NCBI GenBank assembly: GCA_964450715.1
Contig: CAYVFC010000011.1
Span: 29,020 to 93,019 of the forward strand
Length of the DNA: 64,000 bases
Source: CAYVFC01 sp964450715
Lineage (GTDB): Bacteria > Myxococcota_A > Polyangia > Polyangiales > JAFGIB01
Direction: 5' to 3'
Shown: in pieces, positions 49,904-57,767 of the stretch
Numbering within the stretch: the first letter of the stretch is position 1
Layout: each line of letters begins with the position of its first letter
Program-made: the position numbers and the translations under genes
The notes under the pieces: generated by a model
What the model saw: the letters and a program-made list of their open reading frames with translations, nothing else
Told to the model about the DNA's origin: nothing
Databases searched by the model: none

Positions 49904-52865
49904 AGCGCCGTATTACCTCGAGCTGCAGGTCGCGCACCAGCTCCGTGAAGTAAGCACAGTAGCCGGAGATGCGCACCATCAGGTCCCGGTACAGCTCGGG
50001 ATGGGCCATGGCGTCGCGCAGGGTGTCGGTGTCGACCACGTTGAACTGCACCTGCATGCCGCCCTTCTCGATGAAGGTCTTGGCGTAGGCGGTCATGCGG
50101 TCCACCGCCTGCTCGTGAGTGTCGTCCGGGCCGGGCACCACCCGCACGTTGAAGGCGATGTTGTTGTCCAGGGTCTTCGGGTCGAGCATGGCCACGTCCA
50201 TCAGGTTGTCCAGCAGGTTGGCCGACGCGCCGGGGTGGGGGGTAAGCCCCGGCGTGAAGGGCTCTGCGTCCAGCCTGCCCGAGGGCGTGGCGCCCGTCAC
50301 CCGGCCGTAGGAGACATGGTTGGACATGGACCACCAGCCGGTGGCGTAGTGGCCGCCCCGGTAATTGACCCTGGCCCGGAAGAAGCCGTTGACCAGGCCG
50401 GTGACGCGCCGGGCCATCTGTAGCGCCTCGGGGTCTCGCGATCCAAAGCGGCGAACCCGGTTGCGGACCAGGGCCTGCAGCCCCTGGCTGCCCTCGAAGT
50501 TCGTCTCCATCGCCTGCTTGAGCTCCGGGAACGAGATGCGCTTTTCCTCGAAGACCAGCTGCTTGATCACCAGCAGCGAGTCCACCACGTCTGCCAGCCC
50601 CATGAAGGTGGCGCCCGAGGAGTTATAGCGTGCTCCGCCGCGGGTGATGCCGCGGCCGCTCTTGATGCAGTCGTCGGTAAGCGAGCTCAGCAGCGGCGCC
50701 GGCTGGTGCTCCTGGTAGAGCAGGCCGAGCTGGTCGTTTCCCACCACCGCCTGTTCGAAGAGGAATTCGCACTGCGCGGTAAAGGCCTGCATGAACTGCT
50801 CGAAATCCGCGAAGTCGCCCCGGTCGACGCGTCCGGTCCGGGGACCGAGCTGCCAGTTCATCAGCGGGTGCAGGCCGTCGTTCAGCGCCATCTCCAGCGG
50901 CGCGACCAGGTTGATCTCCAGACTGGAGGTGGCGCTGCTGTGCACGCCCGGCAGCGAGGGCTCCACGCAGCCGGTGGCCACCCAGTCGCGGACGTCTTCC
51001 AGCTTCCAGCCGTGGCTGCCGAGCGCCTCGATCATGGCCGGGTCGCCGTGAATGGCCGGGGTGGCGCCGGTGATGTAGTTCACGTCGCAGACCCGCCGCA
51101 GGTAATCGAGGCTGTTGACGCCGGGCTGGAAGCGCGCGTGCATGTTGGGGTTGTTCAGCGCCAACAGCTCCGTCACCTTGAGGATGATGTAGGTCATGTC
51201 GTTGACCGCGTCCTCGCCCTTTTGGTTCACCCCGCCCACGGTGATGGTGATGTTGGGAGAGGAGCCCGAGTTCTGCCAGATGCCCACCTCGGGCGCCGGG
51301 ATATCGTGGCTGGAGACCAGGAAGTAGAGGCAACCCGTGAGCTCCACCGCCTGCCGAACGTAGTGCTCCCTCCGCTCCGGATCGGTGATGGCGAGCGCAT
51401 CGGCCTCGAAGTAAGGCTGCAGGATCTGGTCGAGCCGTCCCAGCGCCGGGCCGTCGTCCACGCTCTCCATGCCCAGGCAGACCAGGGCGATGGCGATGGA
51501 CTGCACCGCCTCGTACAGGGTGCGGGCCGGGTGCTCGGGAACCCGCCGCAGAACCTCGCGCAGCGTTTCCAGCTCGGCCCGCCGGGCGGGATCGCTCTCT
51601 GTACGCGACTGTTGCTCGGCCTGCGCGGCCAGCCGTGCGGCATAGACGTTCACCCCCTGAAGCGCGATCTTCATGGCCTGCAGCAGGTTGCGCTTTTCCG
51701 CGTCCTGCTCGCCCGGGCCCGCGAGCTCGCGGTCGATCTCCTCCCTCAGGCCGCGCGTACCCTTGCGCACGATCTTGTCGAAGCCGGCGGTCACCTCGGA
51801 CATGGAGACCGTCTTCCAGAAGAAGATGGAGAAGAAGCGCTCGTGGATCTGCGCGGCCAGCGGATTGTCGTAGCGCTGTTTCCACCACTCCGTGAAGTTC
51901 CGCCTGGCCCAGTAGGGGATCACGTACTTGTGCAATGACTCGATGCATTGGTCGGAGACCGCGTAGGGCTGTAGCTCCCGCGTGCGGCAGGTCTTGAGCT
52001 CTCCCCAGAGAAACGGCAGCACCGCAAAAGGGTGGCCCACGCAGCCGTTGACCGGATTCGGCGTGTAAGAGCCGGCCAGCAGGCTCCGGTCGCGGATCAC
52101 CGGCAGGCGGTTTTCCAGAACGTAGCGCAGGCTCTCGGCGCGGCGCAGGTTGGGCTCCCAGGGCGTCCCGTCCTTCCGGGTCTCGTAGCTTCCGTTTTGC
52201 ACGAAGAAGTCGGTCATCAATTCGCCCATCTCCGGCGAGAGCTCGCAGGGTGCGGCGAACAGCTGCTCGCGCAAGGCCTCCAGCCGCGGCAAGGCCTCCA
52301 GCCCGAAGTCGGAGAGAAAGGGGTCCCCGAGCACCTTCACCCCGGGGTCGCCCGCGCTGCCGCGGATGCGGCTCTGCTTGCGGCGGGACCTCTCCTCGCG
52401 GCCGGAGCGATCCGCGTCGCGACCGAGCTCCAGGTTGGCTTTTCGATGTTCTTGCTTCTGGGCCTCGATGGACTTTTCCATCTCTTCGCCCATCAGCAGG
52501 CTCAACACGTAATTGAACAGCTGCGCGTAGGCCAGGTTGCCCTCGATACGCAGCCGGCCGCGCAGGATCGACATTACCGCGTCGTCCGCGCTTCCCATCA
52601 GCTGGGTCATCAGGTCCTCGCCGGTGGTGAAGACCAGCTGTACATCCGCGTTCTCCGGAACCGGCGCCTTCAGGCTGATCTTCCCCTTGTCGAAGACCAG
52701 GGCCTGCTCCAGCAGCCCGTCGTCGGATCGGAGGCCGACGGTGGCGTCGATCCAGCCGTTTCGTCCCTGCAGCTGTTGCTGCATCTCCGGATCCGAGTTG
52801 AAGGAGTCGGCCAGGAATTGCAGTAGGCCTCGGGCCTGCTCGTTGATCGAAGTTGCCTGTTCCAC
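49887..52865 (-). CDS. Glycyl radical enzyme with N-terminal SCP2-like domain
   Basis: 992 residues from the GTG at 52865, chosen for the AAGGAGG site just upstream; the frame is open further but without family sequence. Residues 5-130 resemble an SCP2/sterol-carrier fold (DADVQLVF-like NADVQLVFTTGEDLMTQLMG, then ILRGRLRIEGNLAYAQLFNY). A basic linker leads to the radical domain from about 180. The thiyl Cys is C633 in GCVEPSLPG, with the catalytic-type Glu at 635, and the radical Gly is G968 in VRISGYCAYF. CxE places it with dehydratase/lyase-type enzymes, not PFL. The substrate is unknown; the SCP2 part hints at a hydrophobic or CoA-linked substrate (inference). Confidence 0.93.
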   Translation of the reverse strand: MEQATSINEQARGLLQFLADSFNSDPEMQQQLQGRNGWIDATVGLRSDDGLLEQALVFDKGKISLKAPVPENADVQLVFTTGEDLMTQLMGSADDAVMSILRGRLRIEGNLAYAQLFNYVLSLLMGEEMEKSIEAQKQEHRKANLELGRDADRSGREERSRRKQSRIRGSAGDPGVKVLGDPFLSDFGLEALPRLEALREQLFAAPCELSPEMGELMTDFFVQNGSYETRKDGTPWEPNLRRAESLRYVLENRLPVIRDRSLLAGSYTPNPVNGCVGHPFAVLPFLWGELKTCRTRELQPYAVSDQCIESLHKYVIPYWARRNFTEWWKQRYDNPLAAQIHERFFSIFFWKTVSMSEVTAGFDKIVRKGTRGLREEIDRELAGPGEQDAEKRNLLQAMKIALQGVNVYAARLAAQAEQQSRTESDPARRAELETLREVLRRVPEHPARTLYEAVQSIAIALVCLGMESVDDGPALGRLDQILQPYFEADALAITDPERREHYVRQAVELTGCLYFLVSSHDIPAPEVGIWQNSGSSPNITITVGGVNQKGEDAVNDMTYIILKVTELLALNNPNMHARFQPGVNSLDYLRRVCDVNYITGATPAIHGDPAMIEALGSHGWKLEDVRDWVATGCVEPSLPGVHSSATSSLEINLVAPLEMALNDGLHPLMNWQLGPRTGRVDRGDFADFEQFMQAFTAQCEFLFEQAVVGNDQLGLLYQEHQPAPLLSSLTDDCIKSGRGITRGGARYNSSGATFMGLADVVDSLLVIKQLVFEEKRISFPELKQAMETNFEGSQGLQALVRNRVRRFGSRDPEALQMARRVTGLVNGFFRARVNYRGGHYATGWWSMSNHVSYGRVTGATPSGRLDAEPFTPGLTPHPGASANLLDNLMDVAMLDPKTLDNNIAFNVRVVPGPDDTHEQAVDRMTAYAKTFIEKGGMQVQFNVVDTDTLRDAMAHPELYRDLMVRISGYCAYFTELVRDLQLEVIRRCEYQM

Positions 52866-52879
52866 TTCATCCTCCTTCA

Positions 52880-52940
52880 CGTCCACCGGTCGGAAACCGG
52901 TGCGCCCGAACCGCGCGTACCGGTTTTCGACCGGTGGACG
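52880..52940. repeat. 61-base hairpin in the leader of the glycyl radical enzyme gene
   Basis: CGTCCACCGGTCG at the left pairs with CGACCGGTGGACG at the right, and AAACCGGT with ACCGGTTTT continues the stem for about 21 base pairs around a GC-rich loop. On the mRNA it sits 14 bases before the GTG, overlapping the region just upstream of the ribosome site. It could modulate translation or simply be a REP-type repeat. Confidence 0.7.
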
Positions 52941-53001
52941 TGTCGTTTTCGCTGACGGGTACCGAGACCGTCCATTCTTAATCCATAGCACATGCAGAAT
53001 A

Positions 53002-53032
53002 GTATGTAAATGCATTCGAGCATGTATGTAAA
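53002..53032. promoter_or_regulatory. Paired direct repeats upstream of the glycyl radical operon
   Basis: GTATGTAAA occurs at 53002-53010 and again at 53024-53032, 22 bases apart, which is two helical turns. They lie in the AT-rich part of the 443-base spacer between the TetR gene and the operon; the segment 53041-53090 is especially AT-rich and probably holds the promoter. The TetR-family protein encoded just upstream is the obvious candidate to bind. No gene is supported elsewhere in this spacer. Confidence 0.5.
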
Positions 53033-53308
53033 GTTCCCGGGCATTTTATTCGGTATTAAAAGAAGAATAAGAATAAAATATAGCCTAGATAGGCAGTTAT
53101 TGGTCGCTCCAAGACATTGCGCGGCCGCGAGACGAAGGAGACGACGGTACTGCGGGAAGTCTCCGATGGTTGCCGGGCCGGCGAACGCATTTTTCGACGC
53201 CCCCCGGGTCGGGAATCCCGCGGTACGGCCGGCGGCAAGAGACGAAAGCGGACGGACGAGTCCACCAGAGGTGGCTGGATCGAAGTGCCGGCCCGAACCG
53301 CAGGATTC

Positions 53309-53962
53309 CTACGGGGGGGTGGGGCGGGGGCGCTTCAGGACGAACGAAGGCGCCAGCTCTTTTAGCGTCTCGACCACGCCGTAGATGCGGGCGTCGTCCC
53401 CTCGCATGACCTTTTCCACCACCAGGCCTTCGAAGAGCGCTAGGACGGCCGTCCATAGGATGTCGAAGCTGATCTCGGTGTCGACCTTTCCCTGCAGGTG
53501 CTCCCGGAAGGTTGCGTCGACCTGCTCGTCGTTGCGGCGGTTCGCCTCTACCATGGCTCGGTGAAGCTCGGGATCGTTGCGGGCCGCGAAGACCAGCTCC
53601 AGATAGGCGTGGCCCACCGGTCCGGACATGACCTTCCATAGAACGTCGAAGCTATAGGAGACCGGATCCTCGTCTTCGGGCATCTCAGCCAGCAGCGAGC
53701 TGAACTGACGGTTGCCTCGCTCGAACAGGTGCTCCATGGCGGCGGTCAGCAATTGGGTGCGGCTGCCGAAATGGTGAAGCTGCGCACCCCTCGAGAGGCC
53801 GGCGCGATCGGCGATGGTCTGGGCCGTGGTCCTGGCGTAGCCGAGCTCGGCCAGGCAGTCGATAGTCACCTCGAGCAGAAGCGCACGCGTCTCTGCGCTG
53901 CGCTGCTCTTGGGTGCGCCGTTTGCGCGGACGGGGCCGGTTCGGTTCGCCTGTAGAGCTCAT
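53309..53962 (-). CDS. TetR/AcrR-family transcriptional regulator
   Basis: 217 residues. The helix-turn-helix spans about 22-68 (RALLLEVTIDCLAELGYART, IADRAGLSRGAQLHHFGSRT, followed by QLLTAAMEHLFER). The rest is a helical ligand domain. The gene is on the same strand as, and upstream of, the glycyl radical operon, and 13 bases after the glycosyltransferase gene. It is likely to control the operon or its own promoter through the repeats at 53002-53032 (inference). Confidence 0.92.
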   Translation of the reverse strand: MSSTGEPNRPRPRKRRTQEQRSAETRALLLEVTIDCLAELGYARTTAQTIADRAGLSRGAQLHHFGSRTQLLTAAMEHLFERGNRQFSSLLAEMPEDEDPVSYSFDVLWKVMSGPVGHAYLELVFAARNDPELHRAMVEANRRNDEQVDATFREHLQGKVDTEISFDILWTAVLALFEGLVVEKVMRGDDARIYGVVETLKELAPSFVLKRPRPTPP

Positions 53963-53975
53963 GCCGAGGAACCCG

Positions 53976-54662
53976 TCAGGAGAACAGGTTGTATCGAACG
54001 ATGCAGTACATGGCGCGTACGCCGTCCTTCCAGTTGATCTTCTTCCCCTCCTTGTAGGTCCTTCCGCTGTAGCTCACGCCGACCTCGTAAATGCGGCAAC
54101 CCTTGCGGGCTACCTTGGCCACGATCTCGGGCTCGAAGCCGAAGCGTTTTTCCTCGATGTCGATCGACTGGATGACCTCTCGCCGGAAGATCTTGTAGCA
54201 GCATTCGATGTCGGTCAGGTTGAGGTTGGTGAACATGTTCGAGGCGGTGGTGATGATCGCGTTGCCCACGCTGTGCCAGAAATAGAGCACGCGGTGCGAT
54301 TCGCCGCCGATAAAGCGCGAGCCGATCACCACATCGGCGTCTCCGCGTACGATGGGTTGCATCAGCCGATGGTAGTCCGTCGGGTCGTATTCCAGGTCGG
54401 CGTCCTGCACCACAACCAGCTCTCCGGTAGCGCGGGTGAATCCCGTCTTGAGCGCGGCACCCTTGCCCTGGTTGCTTTCGTGCTTGCAGAGCACCAACCG
54501 GCCCTGCTGCTGCATCTGTTCGAGTATCTCCACGCTGCCATCGGTGGAGCAGTCATCGACCGCGATGATCTCCTTGAACAGGTCCACCGCCTCCACCCGG
54601 CGGATGATCTCCTCCAGCGTGTTTAGCTCGTTGTAGACCGGGATGACGATCGAAAGCTTCAT
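53976..54662 (-). CDS. Family 2 glycosyltransferase (DPM/polyprenyl-phosphate type)
   Basis: 228 residues from the ATG at 54662. GT-A motifs are LSIVIPVYNELNTLEEII at the N terminus, IIAVDDCSTDGS, QGKGAALKTGFTRATGELVV and the DxD-like VVQDADLEYDP; RFGFEPEIVAKVARKGCRIY is the C-terminal part of the dolichol-phosphate-mannose-synthase-like group. No membrane helix is present, so the product is probably a soluble enzyme transferring sugar to a lipid phosphate or a cell-envelope acceptor. It is divergent from the zinc-ribbon gene. Confidence 0.93.
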   Translation of the reverse strand: MKLSIVIPVYNELNTLEEIIRRVEAVDLFKEIIAVDDCSTDGSVEILEQMQQQGRLVLCKHESNQGKGAALKTGFTRATGELVVVQDADLEYDPTDYHRLMQPIVRGDADVVIGSRFIGGESHRVLYFWHSVGNAIITTASNMFTNLNLTDIECCYKIFRREVIQSIDIEEKRFGFEPEIVAKVARKGCRIYEVGVSYSGRTYKEGKKINWKDGVRAMYCIVRYNLFS

Positions 54663-54743
54663 CGGCGAGCAGTTTATAACACGACCGCCGTAGCGGAAAG
54701 CCGCACGCTTGACAGGACGGGCTGCCTCGACGCCAATTCCCCG

Positions 54744-55061
54744 ATGTTCGTCTTCATCGCAGGCGTGCAACCCAGACGCACCACCCTGGATCGTCGCTCT
54801 CGGACCTGTCCCTGCTGCGGTAGCCCCCGGGCGGTCGTCCAGCGGGTCGACCATTACTTCAGCTTCTTCTTCATCCCGCTGTTTCCGGTGAAGAAGGGGG
54901 TGCCGGTGCTGGCTTGCGATCGGTGCGGTGTGGTTCACGAACAGAGCGGTACGCCCGTTGAACGATCACCCGGGCCGGTCATCCCGGGGGCCTGCGCCTC
55001 TTGCGGTCGACGTCTGCAACCGGGATTCAGCTTTTGCCCCGGATGCGGCGCGCCCGTGTAG
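54744..55061 (+). CDS. Small zinc-ribbon protein
   Basis: 105 residues. Four CxxC knuckles are visible: CPCC, CDRC, CASC and CPGC, forming two zinc ribbons. The middle segment (VDHYFSFFFIPLFPVKKGVP) is hydrophobic enough for a membrane-associated hairpin; such zinc-ribbon plus hydrophobic segment proteins are widespread and uncharacterised. It is 81 bases from the divergent glycosyltransferase start. Confidence 0.8.
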   Translation: MFVFIAGVQPRRTTLDRRSRTCPCCGSPRAVVQRVDHYFSFFFIPLFPVKKGVPVLACDRCGVVHEQSGTPVERSPGPVIPGACASCGRRLQPGFSFCPGCGAPV

Positions 55062-55185
55062 CAGGGATCGGCTCCGCCGGCCGGGTTTCGCCTTCAATCG
55101 GTTTTTGTGCGAAAACAAATGCCGTGGGTCGAACGTCCAAGCACCGAGCACGAACCGGACTCGACCCCGTTGGCTGGAGGTTTTT

Positions 55186-55977
55186 ATGGCTGACCACGAC
55201 TTGACCGCACGACGTCTTCTTCCCGTTCTCGCCGTCGCCATGGCCTTGGCCGGGGGCTGGTTTCCGGCCGCCCTGGAAGCGCAGAGCTGCGCCGAGCTGG
55301 AGGTCCGGGCGCTTCTCGATCGCGTTGACGACGTATACCGGGGCAACTCCTCGCACGGCGAGATGAGCATGGAGGTCGTCACCCGGCACTGGAAGCGCCG
55401 GTTGACCATGGAGGTCTGGTCCCGGGGCGAACGGCGGTCGCTGGTACGGATCCTCTCGCCCCTGAAGGAGAAAGGCACGGCCACCCTGAGGGTCGGCAAC
55501 GACATCTGGAACTACCTGCCCAAGGTGCAGCGGGTAATCAAGGTTCCCTCCTCGATGATGGGAAGCAGCTGGATGGGCAGCCACCTGACCAACGACGACC
55601 TGGTCAAGAAGAACCGTATGGCCGCGGACTTCACCTTCGAGAAGACCTTCAGCGGCGAACGGAAGGGTCGCTCGCTGGTCGAGATCACCCTGGTGCCCAG
55701 GCCCGAGGCAGCCATGGTCTGGGGCAAGGTGGTGGTGGAGATCGACGCGGAGTCCTGTCTGCCCCTGCGGGAGCTGTTCTACGACGAGGAGATGCGGCTG
55801 GCCCGAACCATGATCTTCTCGGATGTCAAGAAGGTGAAGGGGCGCCAGCTGCCCATGACCGTCACCATCTACCCGGCGGACAGACCCGGCGAGCACACCC
55901 GCGTCCGCTACCGGACCCTCGAGCTGGATGTCCCCGTGGACGAAGCCATCTTCAGTCGGCGCAACCTACAGCGCTAG
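55186..55977 (+). CDS. LolA-like outer-membrane lipoprotein-sorting-type protein
   Basis: 263 residues from the ATG at 55186, preceded by CTGGAGG. A signal peptide (LLPVLAVAMALAGGWFPAAL) is followed by a single LolA-like beta domain: MSMEVVTRHWKRRLTMEVWS, ATLRVGNDIWNYLPKVQRVI, SWMGSHLTNDDLVKKNRM, WGKVVVEIDAESCLPLRELF. This is the family annotated as outer membrane lipoprotein-sorting proteins, often beside MMPL-type exporters, none of which is here. A periplasmic chaperone or lipid-binding role is likely. An upstream in-frame extension overlaps the zinc-ribbon gene and is rejected. Confidence 0.9.
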   Translation: MADHDLTARRLLPVLAVAMALAGGWFPAALEAQSCAELEVRALLDRVDDVYRGNSSHGEMSMEVVTRHWKRRLTMEVWSRGERRSLVRILSPLKEKGTATLRVGNDIWNYLPKVQRVIKVPSSMMGSSWMGSHLTNDDLVKKNRMAADFTFEKTFSGERKGRSLVEITLVPRPEAAMVWGKVVVEIDAESCLPLRELFYDEEMRLARTMIFSDVKKVKGRQLPMTVTIYPADRPGEHTRVRYRTLELDVPVDEAIFSRRNLQR

Positions 55978-56042
55978 AGACGCGAGCCGGCGCCGCGGAG
56001 CCGGGGCTTGCCCCCTCCCTCGTGCAGTTGGTCGGTTGCGCT

Positions 56043-56546
56043 CTACTCGCAGGCCTCGATATGGAGGCTGAGCGTGTCGATCTCCCCCGGCTCTCCGGTC
56101 TCGTCCTGGTAGCTCTGTTCCAACGCCCCTATCAGGTCCGTCTCGACGCTCGTCAGGTCCATGGCGCGTAGCTGCTGGCAGGTGTATCCGACCAGAACCT
56201 CGCGCATGGCAAAAGAGGTCTGCCTCTCGTGGGTGGCCAGCACCTGGGTCAGGTCGGTGTTCTCGGAGTGAATTTGTACGCTGTAGGTCAGCAGCTCCTC
56301 GCCGAGCGGAGCGTAGTCGAAGCCTTCGCAGGGGAGCGTCACATCGGTGAATCCGGCCGCCCCCCCCGCGCCCCCGGTGCCGCCGGCGACGTTCAGCCCG
56401 CCTGAACCTCCCTCGCTTTCGTCCGGGGGCTGGGGAGCGCCGGGCTTGTTGTCATCCGCGCAGGCGACCGCGAGGCAGGCGCAGGCGAGAAGCCACGCGA
56501 ACCGGAAATACCGCGCCGCTGGGTCACGCGGAAGAGAGCTGGTCAT
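56043..56546 (-). CDS. Small lipoprotein with Gly-rich linker
   Basis: 167 residues from the ATG at 56546, which overlaps the upstream gene stop as ATGA. Lipobox-like LACACLAVACADD precedes a Gly/Ser-rich linker (ESEGGSGGLNVAGGTGGAGG) and a compact C-terminal domain with three Cys (LPCEGFDYAPLGEELLTYSV; GYTCQQLRAMD; IEACE). No family is recognised. The linker resembles that of the vWA lipoprotein at 18102-19574. An in-frame extension toward 57389 lies inside the upstream gene and is not used. Confidence 0.8.
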   Translation of the reverse strand: MTSSLPRDPAARYFRFAWLLACACLAVACADDNKPGAPQPPDESEGGSGGLNVAGGTGGAGGAAGFTDVTLPCEGFDYAPLGEELLTYSVQIHSENTDLTQVLATHERQTSFAMREVLVGYTCQQLRAMDLTSVETDLIGALEQSYQDETGEPGEIDTLSLHIEACE

Positions 56547-57538
56547 TCGATATCCTTTGTTTTCGGGGGCCGGCGCGAGATCATCGGAGGCGGCGGCGGC
56601 GGGCCGTTCGAAGAGGGACCGGACGGGATGACCGGCGGCGTGCGCGACGCGGCCGGCGGCGGCGGGCGAGAGATCACCGGTTCGGGCGCGAGACGGGGAT
56701 TGGCGTGGGCGTAGCGCGTCGATGACTGGGAGTCGGGCTGCGGCGACGGCTGGCGCGCCCGCTTTTCGAGCTGCCTTTCGTCCTCTTCCGGTTCCCGCTC
56801 GACCTTTCGAGAAGCCGGAGCCGGCTCGGAGTGCTCGGTCGCCGGCGCGCCCGAAGCCTGGCTCTCCCGGTCTGGAAGGCGGACCCCCTTGAGCTTGCTG
56901 AGGCGTTCCTGGCGCTGGCGACGGGCGATGTACCACTCGTCGATCAAATACTCGATCAGACCGAGCAGGATGTCCGGCTCCTCGGGCTCGGAATCGAGGA
57001 CCAGGTTGATCGCCTTTTCCATGTGCTTGCCGATCAGCCCCGTCTGCCGGACCGTCTCGATGGCGTCCCAGGTATCGGGATCGATCTTGGCCCGGGCCGC
57101 TTCCAGCTCCTCGTTGAGAAACTTCTCCCGCACGTCCCAGAAATCGCGCACCATGGCCTGCAAGCAGCGCCTGGCCAGCGTGGCCGCGGCGTCCGGGCTG
57201 ATCTCCTTGACCCCGGTCGCCTGCTCGTATTCCTTGCGAACCGCCTCCGGCACGAATTCCGGGAGCTGCCGCGCGGTGGTGGACGGGATAAGCTGCCAGC
57301 GCTTGATCGGGGCCGCGCCCGGGGTCAGCGTTCCCCGCTCGTCCTTCTTCATCTCGTACATGTCGAGCACGGCGTGCAGCTGTCGGCAATTGCGGTTCGG
57401 GCAGACCGTCAGGGTGAGGAAGAAGACCCGCGGTCCGCCCACGTTATCCATCAGCAGCGTGGTCCCCGAACGCTGTACGACGTCCTCCGGTAGCTCGCAG
57501 CGGAGGTTACAGAATTGGCACTGCCATTCGTTGGCCAT
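56543..57538 (-). CDS. DUF4145-like protein with Pro-rich C terminus
   Basis: 331 residues. CQFCNLRCELP and CPNRNCRQLH at the N terminus look like a zinc-binding pair, followed by a helical domain with FVPEAVRKEYEQATGVKEIS and DAAATLARRCLQAMVRDFWD. That resembles DUF4145, a domain found in prokaryotic defence and restriction-type contexts as well as alone. Residues 230-331 are Pro-rich, low complexity and probably disordered. It overlaps the downstream lipoprotein gene by four bases. Nothing else suggests a defence locus, so I assign no function. Confidence 0.85.
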   Translation of the reverse strand: MANEWQCQFCNLRCELPEDVVQRSGTTLLMDNVGGPRVFFLTLTVCPNRNCRQLHAVLDMYEMKKDERGTLTPGAAPIKRWQLIPSTTARQLPEFVPEAVRKEYEQATGVKEISPDAAATLARRCLQAMVRDFWDVREKFLNEELEAARAKIDPDTWDAIETVRQTGLIGKHMEKAINLVLDSEPEEPDILLGLIEYLIDEWYIARRQRQERLSKLKGVRLPDRESQASGAPATEHSEPAPASRKVEREPEEDERQLEKRARQPSPQPDSQSSTRYAHANPRLAPEPVISRPPPPAASRTPPVIPSGPSSNGPPPPPPMISRRPPKTKDIE

Positions 57539-57563
57539 GGTCCCTACTCAATTTTGCCCGATC

Positions 57564-57637
57564 GGGGGTGGCTTGTGCAACCACCCCCGCTTTGTTGGAC
57601 ACCCGATCCGCGCGCGAAGCGCGCGGATCGGGTGTCC
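57564..57637. repeat. Two hairpins in the divergent spacer 57539-57767
   Basis: GGGGGTGG (57564-57571) pairs with CCACCCCC (57581-57588) around a nine-base loop. The second, at 57597-57637, is perfect: 19-base arms starting GGACACCCGATCCG with a GAA loop. They lie between the DUF4145-like gene and the divergent TPR membrane protein. The second hairpin is too perfect for chance and may be an insertion-type repeat, a protein site or an mRNA structure. Confidence 0.7.
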
Positions 57638-57767
57638 CGCTACCTCCGTGCTCGTCAAAACGGCCTCGGTTGCCGGTGACAACCGTTGTTCATCCACGCT
57701 TGTTGGCCTTATCCTGCTTCGGAGCCTCTCGAACACCCATCCCGCCGCTTGCCGGGGGAACGGAGCC

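Noticed and set aside
52866..53015. N-terminal extension of the glycyl radical enzyme
   Set aside because: The extra 50 residues are encoded by the hairpin and AT-rich promoter region and show no family similarity; a GTG with strong ribosome site lies at 52865.
56543..57538. DUF4145-like gene as part of a defence island
   Set aside because: Its neighbours are a small lipoprotein and a TMTC-like membrane protein; there is no nuclease, helicase, methylase or toxin nearby.
56889..57767. N-terminal extension of the TPR membrane protein and antisense cover of the DUF4145-like gene
   Set aside because: The frame is Ser/Arg-rich and contains the spacer hairpins; family-like sequence begins at the ATG at 57768.
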